NCBI GenBank assembly: GCA_947166655.1
Contig: CAMVFC010000003.1
Coordinates: forward strand, 1-60,473
Direction of reading: 5' to 3'
From: an uncultured Prevotellaceae bacterium
Lineage (GTDB): Bacteria > Bacteroidota > Bacteroidia > Bacteroidales > Bacteroidaceae
Length of the DNA stretch: 60,473 nt
The notes beneath the pieces are model-generated. The model did not search any database, was not told the DNA's origin, and worked only from the letters and a program-made list of their open reading frames with translations. How positions within the stretch are numbered: the first letter of the stretch is position 1; each line of letters begins with the position of its first letter. Positions 50,555 through 59,748 of this stretch are shown one piece after another. The position numbers and the translations under genes were made by a program.

Positions 50555-53203
50555 ATGACAAAGAAACGACTGATAGGACTGGTAATGTTTGTGCTGCCCT
50601 TGATGGCCAGTGCACAGCAGGTGTTGGATTTAAGTGGAGCCTGGCAGGTCTCCATTGGTGACGAACCGCAAACAATCATTTTACCCAATACGCTCGACGG
50701 TGCAGGCATCGGTGAGAGGAATACCCTTGAGCCGATGCTGCAGAAACCCCAGCTGTCGAGGCTTACCCGCAAGCATTCGTTTATCGGCGAGGCTGTCTAT
50801 CAGCGGGAGATAACAGTGCCCAAGGACATGGCGGGCAAACCGCTGGAGCTCTCGCTGGAGCGCGTGATGTGGCGCAGCCGGGTGGCTGTCGATGGCCGTG
50901 ACCTCGGACAGACACAGGAGAGTCTGGTCTCGCCACACTTATTTAATATAGAAGACGGACTGACGGAGGGTCGCCATACGTTGACACTGACCATCGACAA
51001 TCGCAAGTTGCATGATATCTCTGTTGACAACCTTGCCCACAGCTATACCAATGATACGCAGATCATGTGGAACGGTGTATTGGGGAACATGGAACTGCGC
51101 ATGAGGCCAGCCATCGCGGATATGCAGGTGTATCCTGACATCGACAAGCAGCGGATATGCGTGAAGGTAGATGCCGATAAGCCTGTATTTACGCTTGACG
51201 GCAGGGAAGTGAAACCTGAGAAGGGGGCTGACGGGCTGTACGTGCTTCCCATACGGGACATGAAGTTGTGGAGTGAGTTTATGCCACATCTCTATACGCT
51301 GAATATAGAGGAGAGAGGAGAGAGGAGAGGGGAGAGAGGGCAGCAGAGAACTGTGACTTTCGGTATGCGGAAATTCTCTGCGGAGGGTAATCGGCTGCTT
51401 ATCAACGGACGGCCTACCTTTCTGCGGGGTACGCTGGAGTGCTGCGTCTTTCCATTGACTGGCACTCCGCCTACGGACGAACGGGGCTGGATGAAAGTCT
51501 TTACGACAGCTCGCGAATATGGGCTGAACCATCTGCGCTTCCACTCCTGGTGCCCGCCAGAGGCAGCCTTCCGGGTGGCCGACAAGATGGGCTTCTACTG
51601 CCAGGTGGAACTGCCTAACTGGAGCCTGACGGTGAATTCGGACTCGGCTACGGCCCGTTTCCTCTATCAGGAGGCTGACAATATCCTGCGTCATTACGGC
51701 AATCACCCTTCACTCTGCATCGTGAGTTGCGGCAACGAACTACAGCCAGACTTCGGGTTCCTGAACGGGCTGACAAGGCACATGAAGGAGCAGGACCCAC
51801 GACATCTCTATACCACTTCGACCTTTACCTTTGAAAAGGGGCACGGCAAGCATCAGGAGCCAGAGGATCAGCTCTTCATCACGCAGTGGACAGACCACGG
51901 ATGGGTGAGAGGACAAGGGGTATTCGACGAACGGGTGCCCGACTTCAAGAGCGACTATCGCGAGGCTGCACGGGACATCACCGTGCCGCTGGTGTCGCAT
52001 GAGATTGGTCAGTATAGTGTCTATCCCAACATCAGGGAGATTGATAAATACACGGGGGTGCTGGATCCCCTGAACTTCAAGGCTATTCGCAACGATCTGA
52101 CACAGAAAGGTCTGCTCCATAAGGCTGATGACTATCTGAAGGCATCGGGGCGGCTGGCGGCTATACTCTACAAGGAAGAGATAGAACGGGCGATGAAGAC
52201 GCCGCAGCAGAGCGGATTCCAGCTGCTGGACCTGCACGACTTCCCCGGACAGGGAACGGCGCTGGTGGGCCTGCTCGATGCTTTCTGGGATTCGAAGGAC
52301 CTCATTGAACCGCAACGCTTCCGTGAGTTCTGTGCGCCCGTGGTGCCTCTGGCGCGGTTTGACAAGGCCGTCTGGCGAGCGAATGAGACTTTCAAGGCTC
52401 ATATTGACATCGCCAACTATGGCGCAGAGACGTACGGGGCTGACCAGCTCAGATGGGCATTGACCGACGGTGACGGGCAGGTGTATGCAGAAGGCACTGG
52501 AGACGAGGTAAACGTAGTGCTGGACAGGACAGAACGGGCCAGACGGATGGAGCTGGTGGCCTCTATCGCTGACAGCCCATGGCGCAACCGCTGGAGCATC
52601 TGGGTTTATCCGGAAGTGATGATGCCGACTGCTAAGGATCTTGTGGTGACGCCAAGTCTGGACGAGGCACTGAAGGCCCTGAAGAAAGGCAAGACCGTGC
52701 TTCTGTCACCCAAGACAGCTAACGTAAAGGGACTAGAGGGGACGTTCCTGCCCGTATTCTGGAGTCCGGTTCACTTCCCGAAGCAAGCTGGTACGATGGG
52801 GCTGCTCTGCAACCCGAAGCATCCTGCACTGGCCGACTTCCCTACAGAGATGAACAGCGACTGGCAGTGGTGGAACCTCGTGAAGCGTAGCCGCGTGATG
52901 GTGATTGACTCGATTCCCGCTGTGACGCCCATTGTGGAGAGTGTGGATAATTTCGTGAACAACCGTCGGCTGGCCCAGATCTTCGAGGCCAAGGTCGGCA
53001 AGGGCCGTCTGATCATGAGCAGCATCGACCTGCTCACGGACGGGGAGCTGCCGGAAATCAGGCAGATGCGCTACAGCCTGACGAACTATATGCTGGGCAA
53101 GGACTTCCAGCCGGCTGCTACGCTGACGGAAGCTGACCTGCGAAGCCTCTGGCTGGAAAAGGCCGTCGAGCAGAAGACTGGCGCCACCTCTATCTACGAC
53201 TGA
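50555..53203 (+). CDS. GH2 family glycoside hydrolase
   Basis: The 882-residue secreted protein (MTKKRLIGLVMFVLPLMASA signal) has the GH2 order: N-terminal jelly roll (GEAVYQREITVPKDM, MWRSRVAVDGRDLG), Ig-like domain, and a TIM barrel from about residue 270 (RPTFLRGTLECCVFP, LNHLRFHSWCPPEAAFRVADKMG). The acid/base Glu is in SCGNELQPD and the likely nucleophile Glu in SHEIGQYS. Specificity (galactosidase, glucuronidase or arabinosidase) is not clear. The extra segment EERGERRGERG at about 252-262 is encoded by a 7-bp GAGAGAG repeat (51311-51338). It is the first gene right of the IS remnant. Confidence 0.85.
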   Translation: MTKKRLIGLVMFVLPLMASAQQVLDLSGAWQVSIGDEPQTIILPNTLDGAGIGERNTLEPMLQKPQLSRLTRKHSFIGEAVYQREITVPKDMAGKPLELSLERVMWRSRVAVDGRDLGQTQESLVSPHLFNIEDGLTEGRHTLTLTIDNRKLHDISVDNLAHSYTNDTQIMWNGVLGNMELRMRPAIADMQVYPDIDKQRICVKVDADKPVFTLDGREVKPEKGADGLYVLPIRDMKLWSEFMPHLYTLNIEERGERRGERGQQRTVTFGMRKFSAEGNRLLINGRPTFLRGTLECCVFPLTGTPPTDERGWMKVFTTAREYGLNHLRFHSWCPPEAAFRVADKMGFYCQVELPNWSLTVNSDSATARFLYQEADNILRHYGNHPSLCIVSCGNELQPDFGFLNGLTRHMKEQDPRHLYTTSTFTFEKGHGKHQEPEDQLFITQWTDHGWVRGQGVFDERVPDFKSDYREAARDITVPLVSHEIGQYSVYPNIREIDKYTGVLDPLNFKAIRNDLTQKGLLHKADDYLKASGRLAAILYKEEIERAMKTPQQSGFQLLDLHDFPGQGTALVGLLDAFWDSKDLIEPQRFREFCAPVVPLARFDKAVWRANETFKAHIDIANYGAETYGADQLRWALTDGDGQVYAEGTGDEVNVVLDRTERARRMELVASIADSPWRNRWSIWVYPEVMMPTAKDLVVTPSLDEALKALKKGKTVLLSPKTANVKGLEGTFLPVFWSPVHFPKQAGTMGLLCNPKHPALADFPTEMNSDWQWWNLVKRSRVMVIDSIPAVTPIVESVDNFVNNRRLAQIFEAKVGKGRLIMSSIDLLTDGELPEIRQMRYSLTNYMLGKDFQPAATLTEADLRSLWLEKAVEQKTGATSIYD

Positions 53204-53204
53204 C

Positions 53205-53495
53205 TTATGACTTGACCTGCTTCTGATAGTCGCTTGGGTTGACGTGGAACTCGTCTTTGAAACACTTGCGAAAATAGCTTTGCGAACTCATGCTGACCAT
53301 ATAGCCAACTTCGCTGATGGTGTATCTGCCCGTCAGCAGAAGTTGCTCGGCATAGTGCATCTTGTAGGCAGTACAGGCGTTGCTGAAATTTGCCAGCGGG
53401 ACGTGGTCGTTGGTGGTAAAGTTGCAAAAGGCGGTCCCCCCGTCCTTCAGGCAGCTGATGCCCTTATTGGTGCTTTGAGTAAATATCCTTTTCAT
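53205..53495 (-). pseudogene. AraC-type HTH fragment with its own promoter
   Basis: The 96-residue frame keeps only the second half of an AraC DNA-binding domain: KMHYAEQLLLTGRYTISEVG, YMVSMSSQSYFRKCFKDEFH and NPSDYQKQ. The first helix-turn-helix and any sensor part are missing, and the 40 N-terminal residues do not look like the family. A good -7 element lies 24 bp upstream of the ATG, so it may still be expressed as a short DNA-binding protein; a decayed regulator is more likely. It converges with the GH2 gene, one base apart. Confidence 0.6.
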
Positions 53496-53519
53496 ATCCG
53501 TTTTTGTCTTTTAGCAGTG

Positions 53520-53527
53520 CAAAGGTA
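53520..53527 (-). promoter_or_regulatory. -7 element of the AraC fragment
   Basis: TACCTTTG on the minus strand, 24 bp before the ATG at 53495, directly after the terminator of the DUF5107 operon. Confidence 0.55.
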
Positions 53528-53533
53528 TGAAAA

Positions 53534-53574
53534 ATGGGGGCAGCGTCAAAATCAGCTTCGACGTTTGCCCCCAT
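53534..53574 (-). terminator. Terminator of the sugar porter/DUF5107 operon
   Basis: ATGGGGGCA (53534-53542) pairs with TGCCCCCAT (53566-53574), with an inner CGTC/GACG pair. On the minus strand the stem is followed by TTTTTCAT. Confidence 0.8.
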
Positions 53575-53602
53575 GTGTTTCGACGCTTGAGACACTTAAC
53601 CG

Positions 53603-56600
53603 TTACAGGCTGGCTGTTATCAGTGTGCGTAACTGCTGGATGCCTTGGTGGTTGTTATCAAGGGCTTCGACTTCTGCCAGATAGCGTTCTGCGTGCTCTT
53701 TGTCGCCCATGCCATAGTAGCCGAGGGCGAGCATGTACTTGCAGTGGATGAGGTTTTTCGTGTCGAGAGAGTCCTCCCAGATAAGCAAGTCGGGCAGTGA
53801 TACGGCGAAGTAGTCCATGATTTGCTTCTCAAAAATGTGCTGCTTGCCATAGTTTATCAGTTTGAAGAAGCGTCCGTGTGCCTCGCCTTCGCGTCCGAGT
53901 TTGTAAAGGGCCAGTCCCTGATAGAATATCTTGTCGGGCTTCGCATCGTTGTAGTACATGGCGGCCGCAGGCTCCTGCGGACCTTTCGTGGCCTCTTCCC
54001 AGCACTCGCGGGCCTTGTCCTTCTGGCCGACGGCTTCGTAGGCGATGCCAAGCAGATAGTAGAAGTCGTTCTCCTGAGCGCCGTAGAGTTTGCCTTCGCC
54101 GAGGTGGTGCGGATATTCCAGGCACTCGTTGAGCAATGTGACTGCCTTCTCGTAGTTCTTGCTGCTGATGGCCTGCTTTGCCAGTTCCACACGGCAAATC
54201 TGATACTGTGTGGGCACCTTGCCTTCGCCGCCTTCCCACGGATGGAAGATGCGGGCATCGAGCCGCTGCATGGCCTCCTCGTAGCGTCCTGTCTGGTTGA
54301 GTAGGGTAATCTCTTCGAGCACGAGGTCGTCGCGACGCTGGATGAGTGCGGGATATTTCTGGAGGAAGGCCAGACGCTCTTCGTGTGAACGGTGAAGACG
54401 CTTGTAGAGTTGGTCGAGTTCCATGAGAATGCGCTCGTCATTCTCGTCGAGGTGGAAAGCACGTTCCATAAACTCCAGTGCTTCGCTCTGACGATCCTGC
54501 TTATTGGCTTCGCCGACAAACGTCGCGACTCGGCAATCGGTGCAAGCACCATTGCTCTCACTGCTCTGTTTGTTGAAACGAGCGAGGGCGAGGTTGCGCC
54601 AGACGGTGGGGAACTGCGGGGCAAGTTCGGCAGAACGCTCCCAGTTTTCGATGGCGAGGTCGTACTGACGGGCGGCATAGTAGAGACAGCCGAGATAATA
54701 CGGAGCCTTGCTGCCCTGCGCGTTATGCTTTTTGGCGGCTTCAAGGGCTATCACGTCTTCTGGCCGGTTAGGGAAGCAATAGGTAGAGTCTGTTCGCTCT
54801 GCCTCTTCATAACGGCCCATATAATAATAGGTCATAGGTGTGACAGCACCTTCCTCGATGGCAATCTGCCAGATGGCCTTTGCCTCGTCGGTGAGACCTG
54901 CTGCGCAGTAGTCAAGCGCTAACTCATCGTAATTCTGGGCACTCTTGCGCAACATCTGTTTCATTTCCGTCAACACGTCCTCATCTTGTTCCAAGAGATA
55001 CTTCTCATAGCGGCAGCCATAGTTGAAGAGGTCGTACTCCAGCGACTCGTCGATGAGGGCGAGCGTATCGCTGGTTTCTCCCAGTTTACGCAGGATGGCC
55101 GCTTTCAGGGCACGGGCCTTGTGGTTGTGCCAGTTGTTGTTCAGGCAGCGGTTGATCTCATCGAGTGCATCCTCATAGCGACCTTGTGCCACGCTGATCT
55201 TGGCAGCCTCGAAGTAGCCGGCGTCAGCCCAGCCTTTATTCCATGTGGCCTTCCAGAAGCGTTCGTAGGCTTCTTCGGTTTTTCCTTGGTATTTCAGAGC
55301 CAAACCGAGGTTGTAGATGGGCTCACCGTCGTAGGGGTTCGGATTACGCTTCTGCGAGAGCTTCACGGCTTTACGTAGATATTCCTCTGCCTTGGCGAAC
55401 CGGCCCTTGCGGATGTACCACAGGCCGAGGGCATTCAGACAGCGGATATCGTTCGGGTCACGGCGCAGGGCTTCTTCATAGTAGTCCGTAGCCTGCCAGG
55501 TGGCGTGGCGATACTGTTCCAGGTGCAGGCCAGTCAGGTAGAGCTGCTCGTTGGTCTTGATCTGCTCTGGCAGAAGGGCAGCCTCGGCAGAGTCGGGAAT
55601 AGGACGGATCTCGTCTGCCTCGGCATGCCACTGCAAGACGGTGCGCTGACCATAGACAAAGGTCTTCTGGATTTCGAAGGTCAGCTCATTCAGCTTGGTG
55701 CCCTTTACATCGACCGTCTCTGTCAGCACGGCTTCGGGGCTGACGGTCAGCTCTTTCTTATAATAGACCTCGCCATGATCGTTGCGGAGAATAATGCAGA
55801 CATCCTGTTTCGAGGTGGCAAAAACCTTGAACTCCACCTTGCCGTCGCCGATTTCATTGATGTTGAATACGAGGTCCTTTGAGGCTTCTTTCACGACACC
55901 GAGTTCGCGATAGGGCATGAAGTACTGGGTGAACATTTTCTCCTCGTACGGCATCAGCCACGTGAAGTCGGGCTGATTCTCGGTATAGACACCCGCCATC
56001 AGCTCGATGTAGGGACGGAACCCCTTGCGGTCGATTCCCCATCGCTTCATCTCCTCGGGGGTGGCCTCGTCGGTCAGGTTGCGGTCCCAAGCACGTCCGA
56101 AGTCGCCATTACCCCAAGTCCATTGTTTCTTGCCCGGTGAGAAGTGATGGCTGGCCACATGCAGCATGCCGGCACGGGTATCGTTCTCATAGCCTCCCTC
56201 GAAGTTGAAGCGCGAGTTGACGCCCATATACGATGTCGGCACGAAGATATTCCTGTAGTTCGAGATATCGACGCCAGCCGAATAGTCCATCTTATAGTAA
56301 GTGCCCGTAGCGATAGGGAACGACGAGACGGCACGCTTGCCATGATCGAACACAGCATTGATGTCGGGCGGGAATACGCTCTGATACTGGTCGTTGACCT
56401 CGACAGCGGGGTTCGCCCACCAGAGGAATGTCTGGGGTACGTCGGTGCGGTTGTAGATACGCCCCTTGATCTCCAGATAGGCGCAGCCGGGTCGCAGCGT
56501 AAAGCCCGCCATGCCTTTCTGGTGGAACATCTTCTCCATCTCGTTGACCCATACACTGATAGAGCCGTCGGCATTCTCCTCAATACAGGTATCTACAGGC

Positions 56601-56980
56601 ATATAGGTCGTAGGACGGTGGTGCTGGGGCCAGTTGAATTCTATGCCGCCCGAGATCCAAGGTCCTATAAGGCCAACCAGTGCGGGCTTGATGACGTGAT
56701 TGTAATAGACGAAGTGACGGCGGGCAATCTTGTCGTAGGCCATCTGCACACGACCGCCCAGCTCTGGCAGCACCATCACCTTGATATATTCATTCTCAAG
56801 CCAGATGGCCTGATAATCCACGTCCTTTTTTTCGTCGCTCAACGTCTCAATGACGGGATAAGGATAGACCACGCCACTCGATCCTTGATAGACGCGCTTC
56901 TCAAGGAACATCGGGTTCTTTTCGGGCTTCCCGCACTCATAGGTCGGGATAGTCACCATTTCTCTCCATGCCTTAACCAT
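53603..56980 (-). CDS. DUF5107 protein with TPR repeats
   Basis: The 1125-residue protein has no signal peptide. Residues 1-420 form the DUF5107 domain, a galactose-mutarotase-like beta-sandwich (NPMFLEKRVYQGSSGVVYPY, VLPELGGRVQMAYDK, GGIEFNWPQHHRPTTYMP, WWANPAV). Residues 480-1125 are tetratricopeptide repeats, for example NALGLWYIRKGRFAKAEEYL and YNLGLALKYQGKTEEAYERF. Such proteins often accompany pentose or other sugar genes in Bacteroidetes; the activity is not established to my knowledge. Residues about 804-829 (QSSESNGACTDCRVATFV...) look inserted into a TPR helix. It follows the sugar porter by 27 bp. Confidence 0.85.
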   Translation of the reverse strand: MVKAWREMVTIPTYECGKPEKNPMFLEKRVYQGSSGVVYPYPVIETLSDEKKDVDYQAIWLENEYIKVMVLPELGGRVQMAYDKIARRHFVYYNHVIKPALVGLIGPWISGGIEFNWPQHHRPTTYMPVDTCIEENADGSISVWVNEMEKMFHQKGMAGFTLRPGCAYLEIKGRIYNRTDVPQTFLWWANPAVEVNDQYQSVFPPDINAVFDHGKRAVSSFPIATGTYYKMDYSAGVDISNYRNIFVPTSYMGVNSRFNFEGGYENDTRAGMLHVASHHFSPGKKQWTWGNGDFGRAWDRNLTDEATPEEMKRWGIDRKGFRPYIELMAGVYTENQPDFTWLMPYEEKMFTQYFMPYRELGVVKEASKDLVFNINEIGDGKVEFKVFATSKQDVCIILRNDHGEVYYKKELTVSPEAVLTETVDVKGTKLNELTFEIQKTFVYGQRTVLQWHAEADEIRPIPDSAEAALLPEQIKTNEQLYLTGLHLEQYRHATWQATDYYEEALRRDPNDIRCLNALGLWYIRKGRFAKAEEYLRKAVKLSQKRNPNPYDGEPIYNLGLALKYQGKTEEAYERFWKATWNKGWADAGYFEAAKISVAQGRYEDALDEINRCLNNNWHNHKARALKAAILRKLGETSDTLALIDESLEYDLFNYGCRYEKYLLEQDEDVLTEMKQMLRKSAQNYDELALDYCAAGLTDEAKAIWQIAIEEGAVTPMTYYYMGRYEEAERTDSTYCFPNRPEDVIALEAAKKHNAQGSKAPYYLGCLYYAARQYDLAIENWERSAELAPQFPTVWRNLALARFNKQSSESNGACTDCRVATFVGEANKQDRQSEALEFMERAFHLDENDERILMELDQLYKRLHRSHEERLAFLQKYPALIQRRDDLVLEEITLLNQTGRYEEAMQRLDARIFHPWEGGEGKVPTQYQICRVELAKQAISSKNYEKAVTLLNECLEYPHHLGEGKLYGAQENDFYYLLGIAYEAVGQKDKARECWEEATKGPQEPAAAMYYNDAKPDKIFYQGLALYKLGREGEAHGRFFKLINYGKQHIFEKQIMDYFAVSLPDLLIWEDSLDTKNLIHCKYMLALGYYGMGDKEHAERYLAEVEALDNNHQGIQQLRTLITASL

Positions 56981-57007
56981 AATTATAAATGTATTATAAT
57001 ATTGTTA

Positions 57008-58396
57008 TTACTTATTGATCAGTTCTTTCTCTAATTGCTCAAGACTTTTGCCTTTTGTTTCTGGCAGACGGCGGAGGAAAAACAAGAAGCCGCACCCGCA
57101 GACCAAGGCATATATCCAAAAGGTACCATACGAGCCTAACGACTTGTTCAGCAGCGGGAAGGTATAGGTAAGGCTCGACGAGCCAATCCATAGCGCAAAG
57201 GTACAAGTAGCCACAGCGATAGCCCTTACGCCGTTGGGGAAGAGCTCGGAGATGAGCACCCAAGTACACGGGCCGAGGGTCATGGCGTAGCAGGCAATGG
57301 CGACCACCACAAGGATGATCATGAAGAAGCCCGTGATATGCATATAGTAGCAGCAGCCGAGGATGGCGTAGATCAGACAGAGCCCCCCGGCACCGATAAG
57401 CATCAACTTTCGACGGCCTAGTTTGTCAACTGTAAAAATGGCAATCAACGTGAACAGCACATTGGCCACACCCGTAATCACGATATTGAACAGCACATCA
57501 CCAACGCTATAGCCTGCCGACTGGAAGATTTCCTGCGCATAATTGAAAATGACATTCGTGCCACACCACTGCTGGAATACCGCAATCACGATACCCAATA
57601 GCAGCACTTTGTGGAAAGGCTTGGAAAAAAGTGTAGAAAGTCCCGCCGCTTCTTTGGCGGATACATTGGCGGTAGCAATGGCCTCCATCTCGCGCGCTGC
57701 ATAGACGTCGCCGCCGATACGCGCCAGTGTTGCCTGCGCCCTGTCTGCTTCACCCTTCATCGCCTGCCAGCGCGGACTCTCTGGAATGAAGAAAGCCAAC
57801 AACAGGAAAGCCATTGAAGGCACGGCAACCGCCCAGAACATCCAGCGCCAGGCCATCTGACCATTCCATGAAGCAGCAATCTCAGCAGGTCCGAAGTCTG
57901 CCGGAATAGGGTCGGCAATCTGCCAGTTTACAATCTGAGCAGCCAGAATACCAATGACGATCGTCATCTGGTTCAGGCTGACAAGCTTGCCGCGGATTTC
58001 CGTCGGTGCCACCTCAGCGATATACATTGGTGAAAGACCAGAGGCGATACCGATGCCTATGCCGCCGAAGAAACGGGCTACGAGGAACTGACTAAAGGAA
58101 GAAAAAGCGCCAGTGGCAATGCTGGACAGCAGGAATACCAGCGCAGAGACAATCAGCAACTTCTTACGTCCGATCCTGTCTGCCAACCATCCACAAGTGC
58201 AGGCCCCGATCATACAGCCAATGAGGGCAATCGTCATGGCCAGTCCCTGATCAGATACGGAATCCGCTATACCGAAATAAAGTTCATAGAACGGCTTTGC
58301 ACCGCCGATGACCACCCAGTCGTAGCCGAAGAGCAGACCGCCCATCGCCGAAACGAGGCAGATAAAGTAGATGAATCCTTTGTTAAAACCTTGCAT
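57008..58396 (-). CDS. Sugar porter family MFS transporter
   Basis: The 462-residue inner-membrane protein has 12 predicted helices and the signature motifs of the sugar porter family: GGLLFGYDWVVIGGA in helix 1, GWLADRIGRKKLL, PMYIAEVAPTEIRGKLVSLNQ, PESPRW, QQWCGTNVIFNYAQEIF, VDKLGRRKLM and PETKGKSLEQLE. These proteins take up xylose, arabinose, glucose or similar sugars with H+; the sugar here is not determinable. It is the first gene of an operon with the DUF5107 protein and is divergent from the AraC regulator. Confidence 0.93.
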   Translation of the reverse strand: MQGFNKGFIYFICLVSAMGGLLFGYDWVVIGGAKPFYELYFGIADSVSDQGLAMTIALIGCMIGACTCGWLADRIGRKKLLIVSALVFLLSSIATGAFSSFSQFLVARFFGGIGIGIASGLSPMYIAEVAPTEIRGKLVSLNQMTIVIGILAAQIVNWQIADPIPADFGPAEIAASWNGQMAWRWMFWAVAVPSMAFLLLAFFIPESPRWQAMKGEADRAQATLARIGGDVYAAREMEAIATANVSAKEAAGLSTLFSKPFHKVLLLGIVIAVFQQWCGTNVIFNYAQEIFQSAGYSVGDVLFNIVITGVANVLFTLIAIFTVDKLGRRKLMLIGAGGLCLIYAILGCCYYMHITGFFMIILVVVAIACYAMTLGPCTWVLISELFPNGVRAIAVATCTFALWIGSSSLTYTFPLLNKSLGSYGTFWIYALVCGCGFLFFLRRLPETKGKSLEQLEKELINK

Positions 58397-58425
58397 AATT
58401 TTTAGTTATTAATGATTCCTGGGTG

Positions 58426-58529
58426 CAAAGTTACGATGAAAACCATAAATGTCCTATAGAAAAAAAGTAATAGGATATGGATTATTTTACGCTAATGTTT
58501 TGCACAAACAGATTTTTTTTATATCTTTA
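58426..58529. promoter_or_regulatory. Divergent promoters of the sugar porter and AraC genes
   Basis: Minus strand: TAACTTTG (58433-58426), 29 bp before the porter ATG. Plus strand: TTTG (58499-58502), 19 bp, TATCTTTA (58522-58529), 34 bp before the araC-type ATG. The 64 bp between the two -7/-33 sets is the expected site for AraC binding. Confidence 0.65.
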
Positions 58530-58563
58530 CGCACGAATAACTACTAGATAACAACATAAGACT

Positions 58564-59481
58564 ATGATTAAGAAGAAGAACGGGTTTCTTGGCGAACGGG
58601 CAGTCATTTTGCCTCCGATGATCATTGAGATGGAGGAGAACGATCCTCTGGTCAGCAGTCTGTATATTACTGACATTGGCCATTATCCTATGGCTGAGCA
58701 CCATCATCGCGTAAGACAAGAAGCTATCGACCAGTATGTACTCATCTATTGTGTGGATGGCAGTGGTTGGTATGTCTTAAAGGGTCAACGCTATGAGGTG
58801 AAGAGGAATCAGTACTTTATCCTTCCTGCAGGCATGCCCCATGAATATGGTGCGACCGAAGGTGAGCGATGGACCATCTATTGGGTACATTTTCGGGGAG
58901 CCCACGCCGCCGTCTATGCAGAAGGAGCCCAGAAACCACAAGAGGTGAAAGCTGCTATGAACTCCAACATCAGCAACCGTAACAATATCTTTGAAGAGAT
59001 TCTTTCTACCCTGCATTTCGGCGACGGCATCGAGGATTTGCGCTATGCATCGAGCCTGTTACACTATTATCTGGCTTCATTGCGCTATCTGCGTCAGTAT
59101 AGGAGCACTGTCCGCTATGATGCCAGTCATAGCAATAAGCCCTTCCATACGGACAAGCATACAGGCATTGTGGATGCAGCTATCCACTATATGAAGGAGA
59201 ATGTAGAACGGCACCTGACTTTGCAAGATGTGCTGGACTATGTAGGATACTCGTCAACCCGCTTCTCTGCGCTTTTCAAGAAGGAGACAGGCGCCAGTCC
59301 CCTGGCTTATTTCAATCGCCTGAAAACAGAGTATGCCTGCCAAATGCTGAAGACCACCGATATGCACATCAATCAGATATGCTATAAGGTCGGCATCGAG
59401 GATAGTCTCTATTTCTCACGTATGTTTTCAAAAGCGATGGGCATGTCGCCCAGTGAATACCGCAATAATTTTTGTAAATAA
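58564..59481 (+). CDS. AraC family transcriptional regulator
   Basis: The 305-residue protein has an N-terminal AraC-type cupin (residues 35-110: DQYVLIYCVDGSGWYVLKGQ, ILPAGMPHEYGA, YWVHFRGAHA) and a complete C-terminal double helix-turn-helix (LQDVLDYVGYSSTRFSALFK, INQICYKVGIEDSLYFSRMF, SPSEYRNNF). It most likely senses a sugar and controls the divergent sugar porter-DUF5107 operon. Its DNA is visibly more AT-rich than genes in the left half, in keeping with the IS-bounded location. A candidate small RNA follows. Confidence 0.93.
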   Translation: MIKKKNGFLGERAVILPPMIIEMEENDPLVSSLYITDIGHYPMAEHHHRVRQEAIDQYVLIYCVDGSGWYVLKGQRYEVKRNQYFILPAGMPHEYGATEGERWTIYWVHFRGAHAAVYAEGAQKPQEVKAAMNSNISNRNNIFEEILSTLHFGDGIEDLRYASSLLHYYLASLRYLRQYRSTVRYDASHSNKPFHTDKHTGIVDAAIHYMKENVERHLTLQDVLDYVGYSSTRFSALFKKETGASPLAYFNRLKTEYACQMLKTTDMHINQICYKVGIEDSLYFSRMFSKAMGMSPSEYRNNFCK

Positions 59482-59528
59482 ACTAAGCACTTTCTTCCTG
59501 TTAAACTGTTTACAAATTTGTACCAAAA

Positions 59529-59560
59529 CTTGTATAATTCAATAATTTGTGTTATCTTTG
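59529..59560 (+). promoter_or_regulatory. Promoter of a candidate small RNA
   Basis: CTTG (59529-59532), 20 bp, TATCTTTG (59553-59560): close to the full consensus, with no protein-coding frame of note downstream before the IS. Confidence 0.65.
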
Positions 59561-59565
59561 CATCA

Positions 59566-59748
59566 AAAATAGCGATCTTTGAGATCAAAATTATTTGGGG
59601 TGACCCCCAAAATTAGAAAAGAAGGATAAGATACAATTGAAGGCCGCTACCTGATGGTACGCCTCAAGTATCTTAAAGGTAATAGTTCTGTCATGTATCA
59701 GCGGGAATAAGGAACGATGGTTCTAGGTTCTCGCTGATTTTATATTAT
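59566..59748 (+). ncRNA. Candidate structured small RNA of about 180 nt
   Basis: After a consensus promoter come three hairpins: TTTGGGG/CCCCAAA (59594-59611); a 47-nt hairpin (59628-59674) with outer stem AAGATAC/GTATCTT, middle TTGAAGGC/GCCTCAA and inner TACC-TGAT-GGTA; and a terminator-like hairpin ATCAGCG...CGCTGAT (59697-59738) with inner GAAC/GTTC followed by TTTTATATTAT. The only frames inside are very short. Structure and promoter suggest an independent RNA. It was not matched to a known family; 6S RNA seems unlikely because there is no single long bulged stem. Confidence 0.55.

Noticed and set aside
41430..59481. Classical polysaccharide utilisation locus
   Set aside because: Glycoside hydrolases, a transporter and AraC are present, but no SusC/SusD-like pair lies in the window, so the term was not used.
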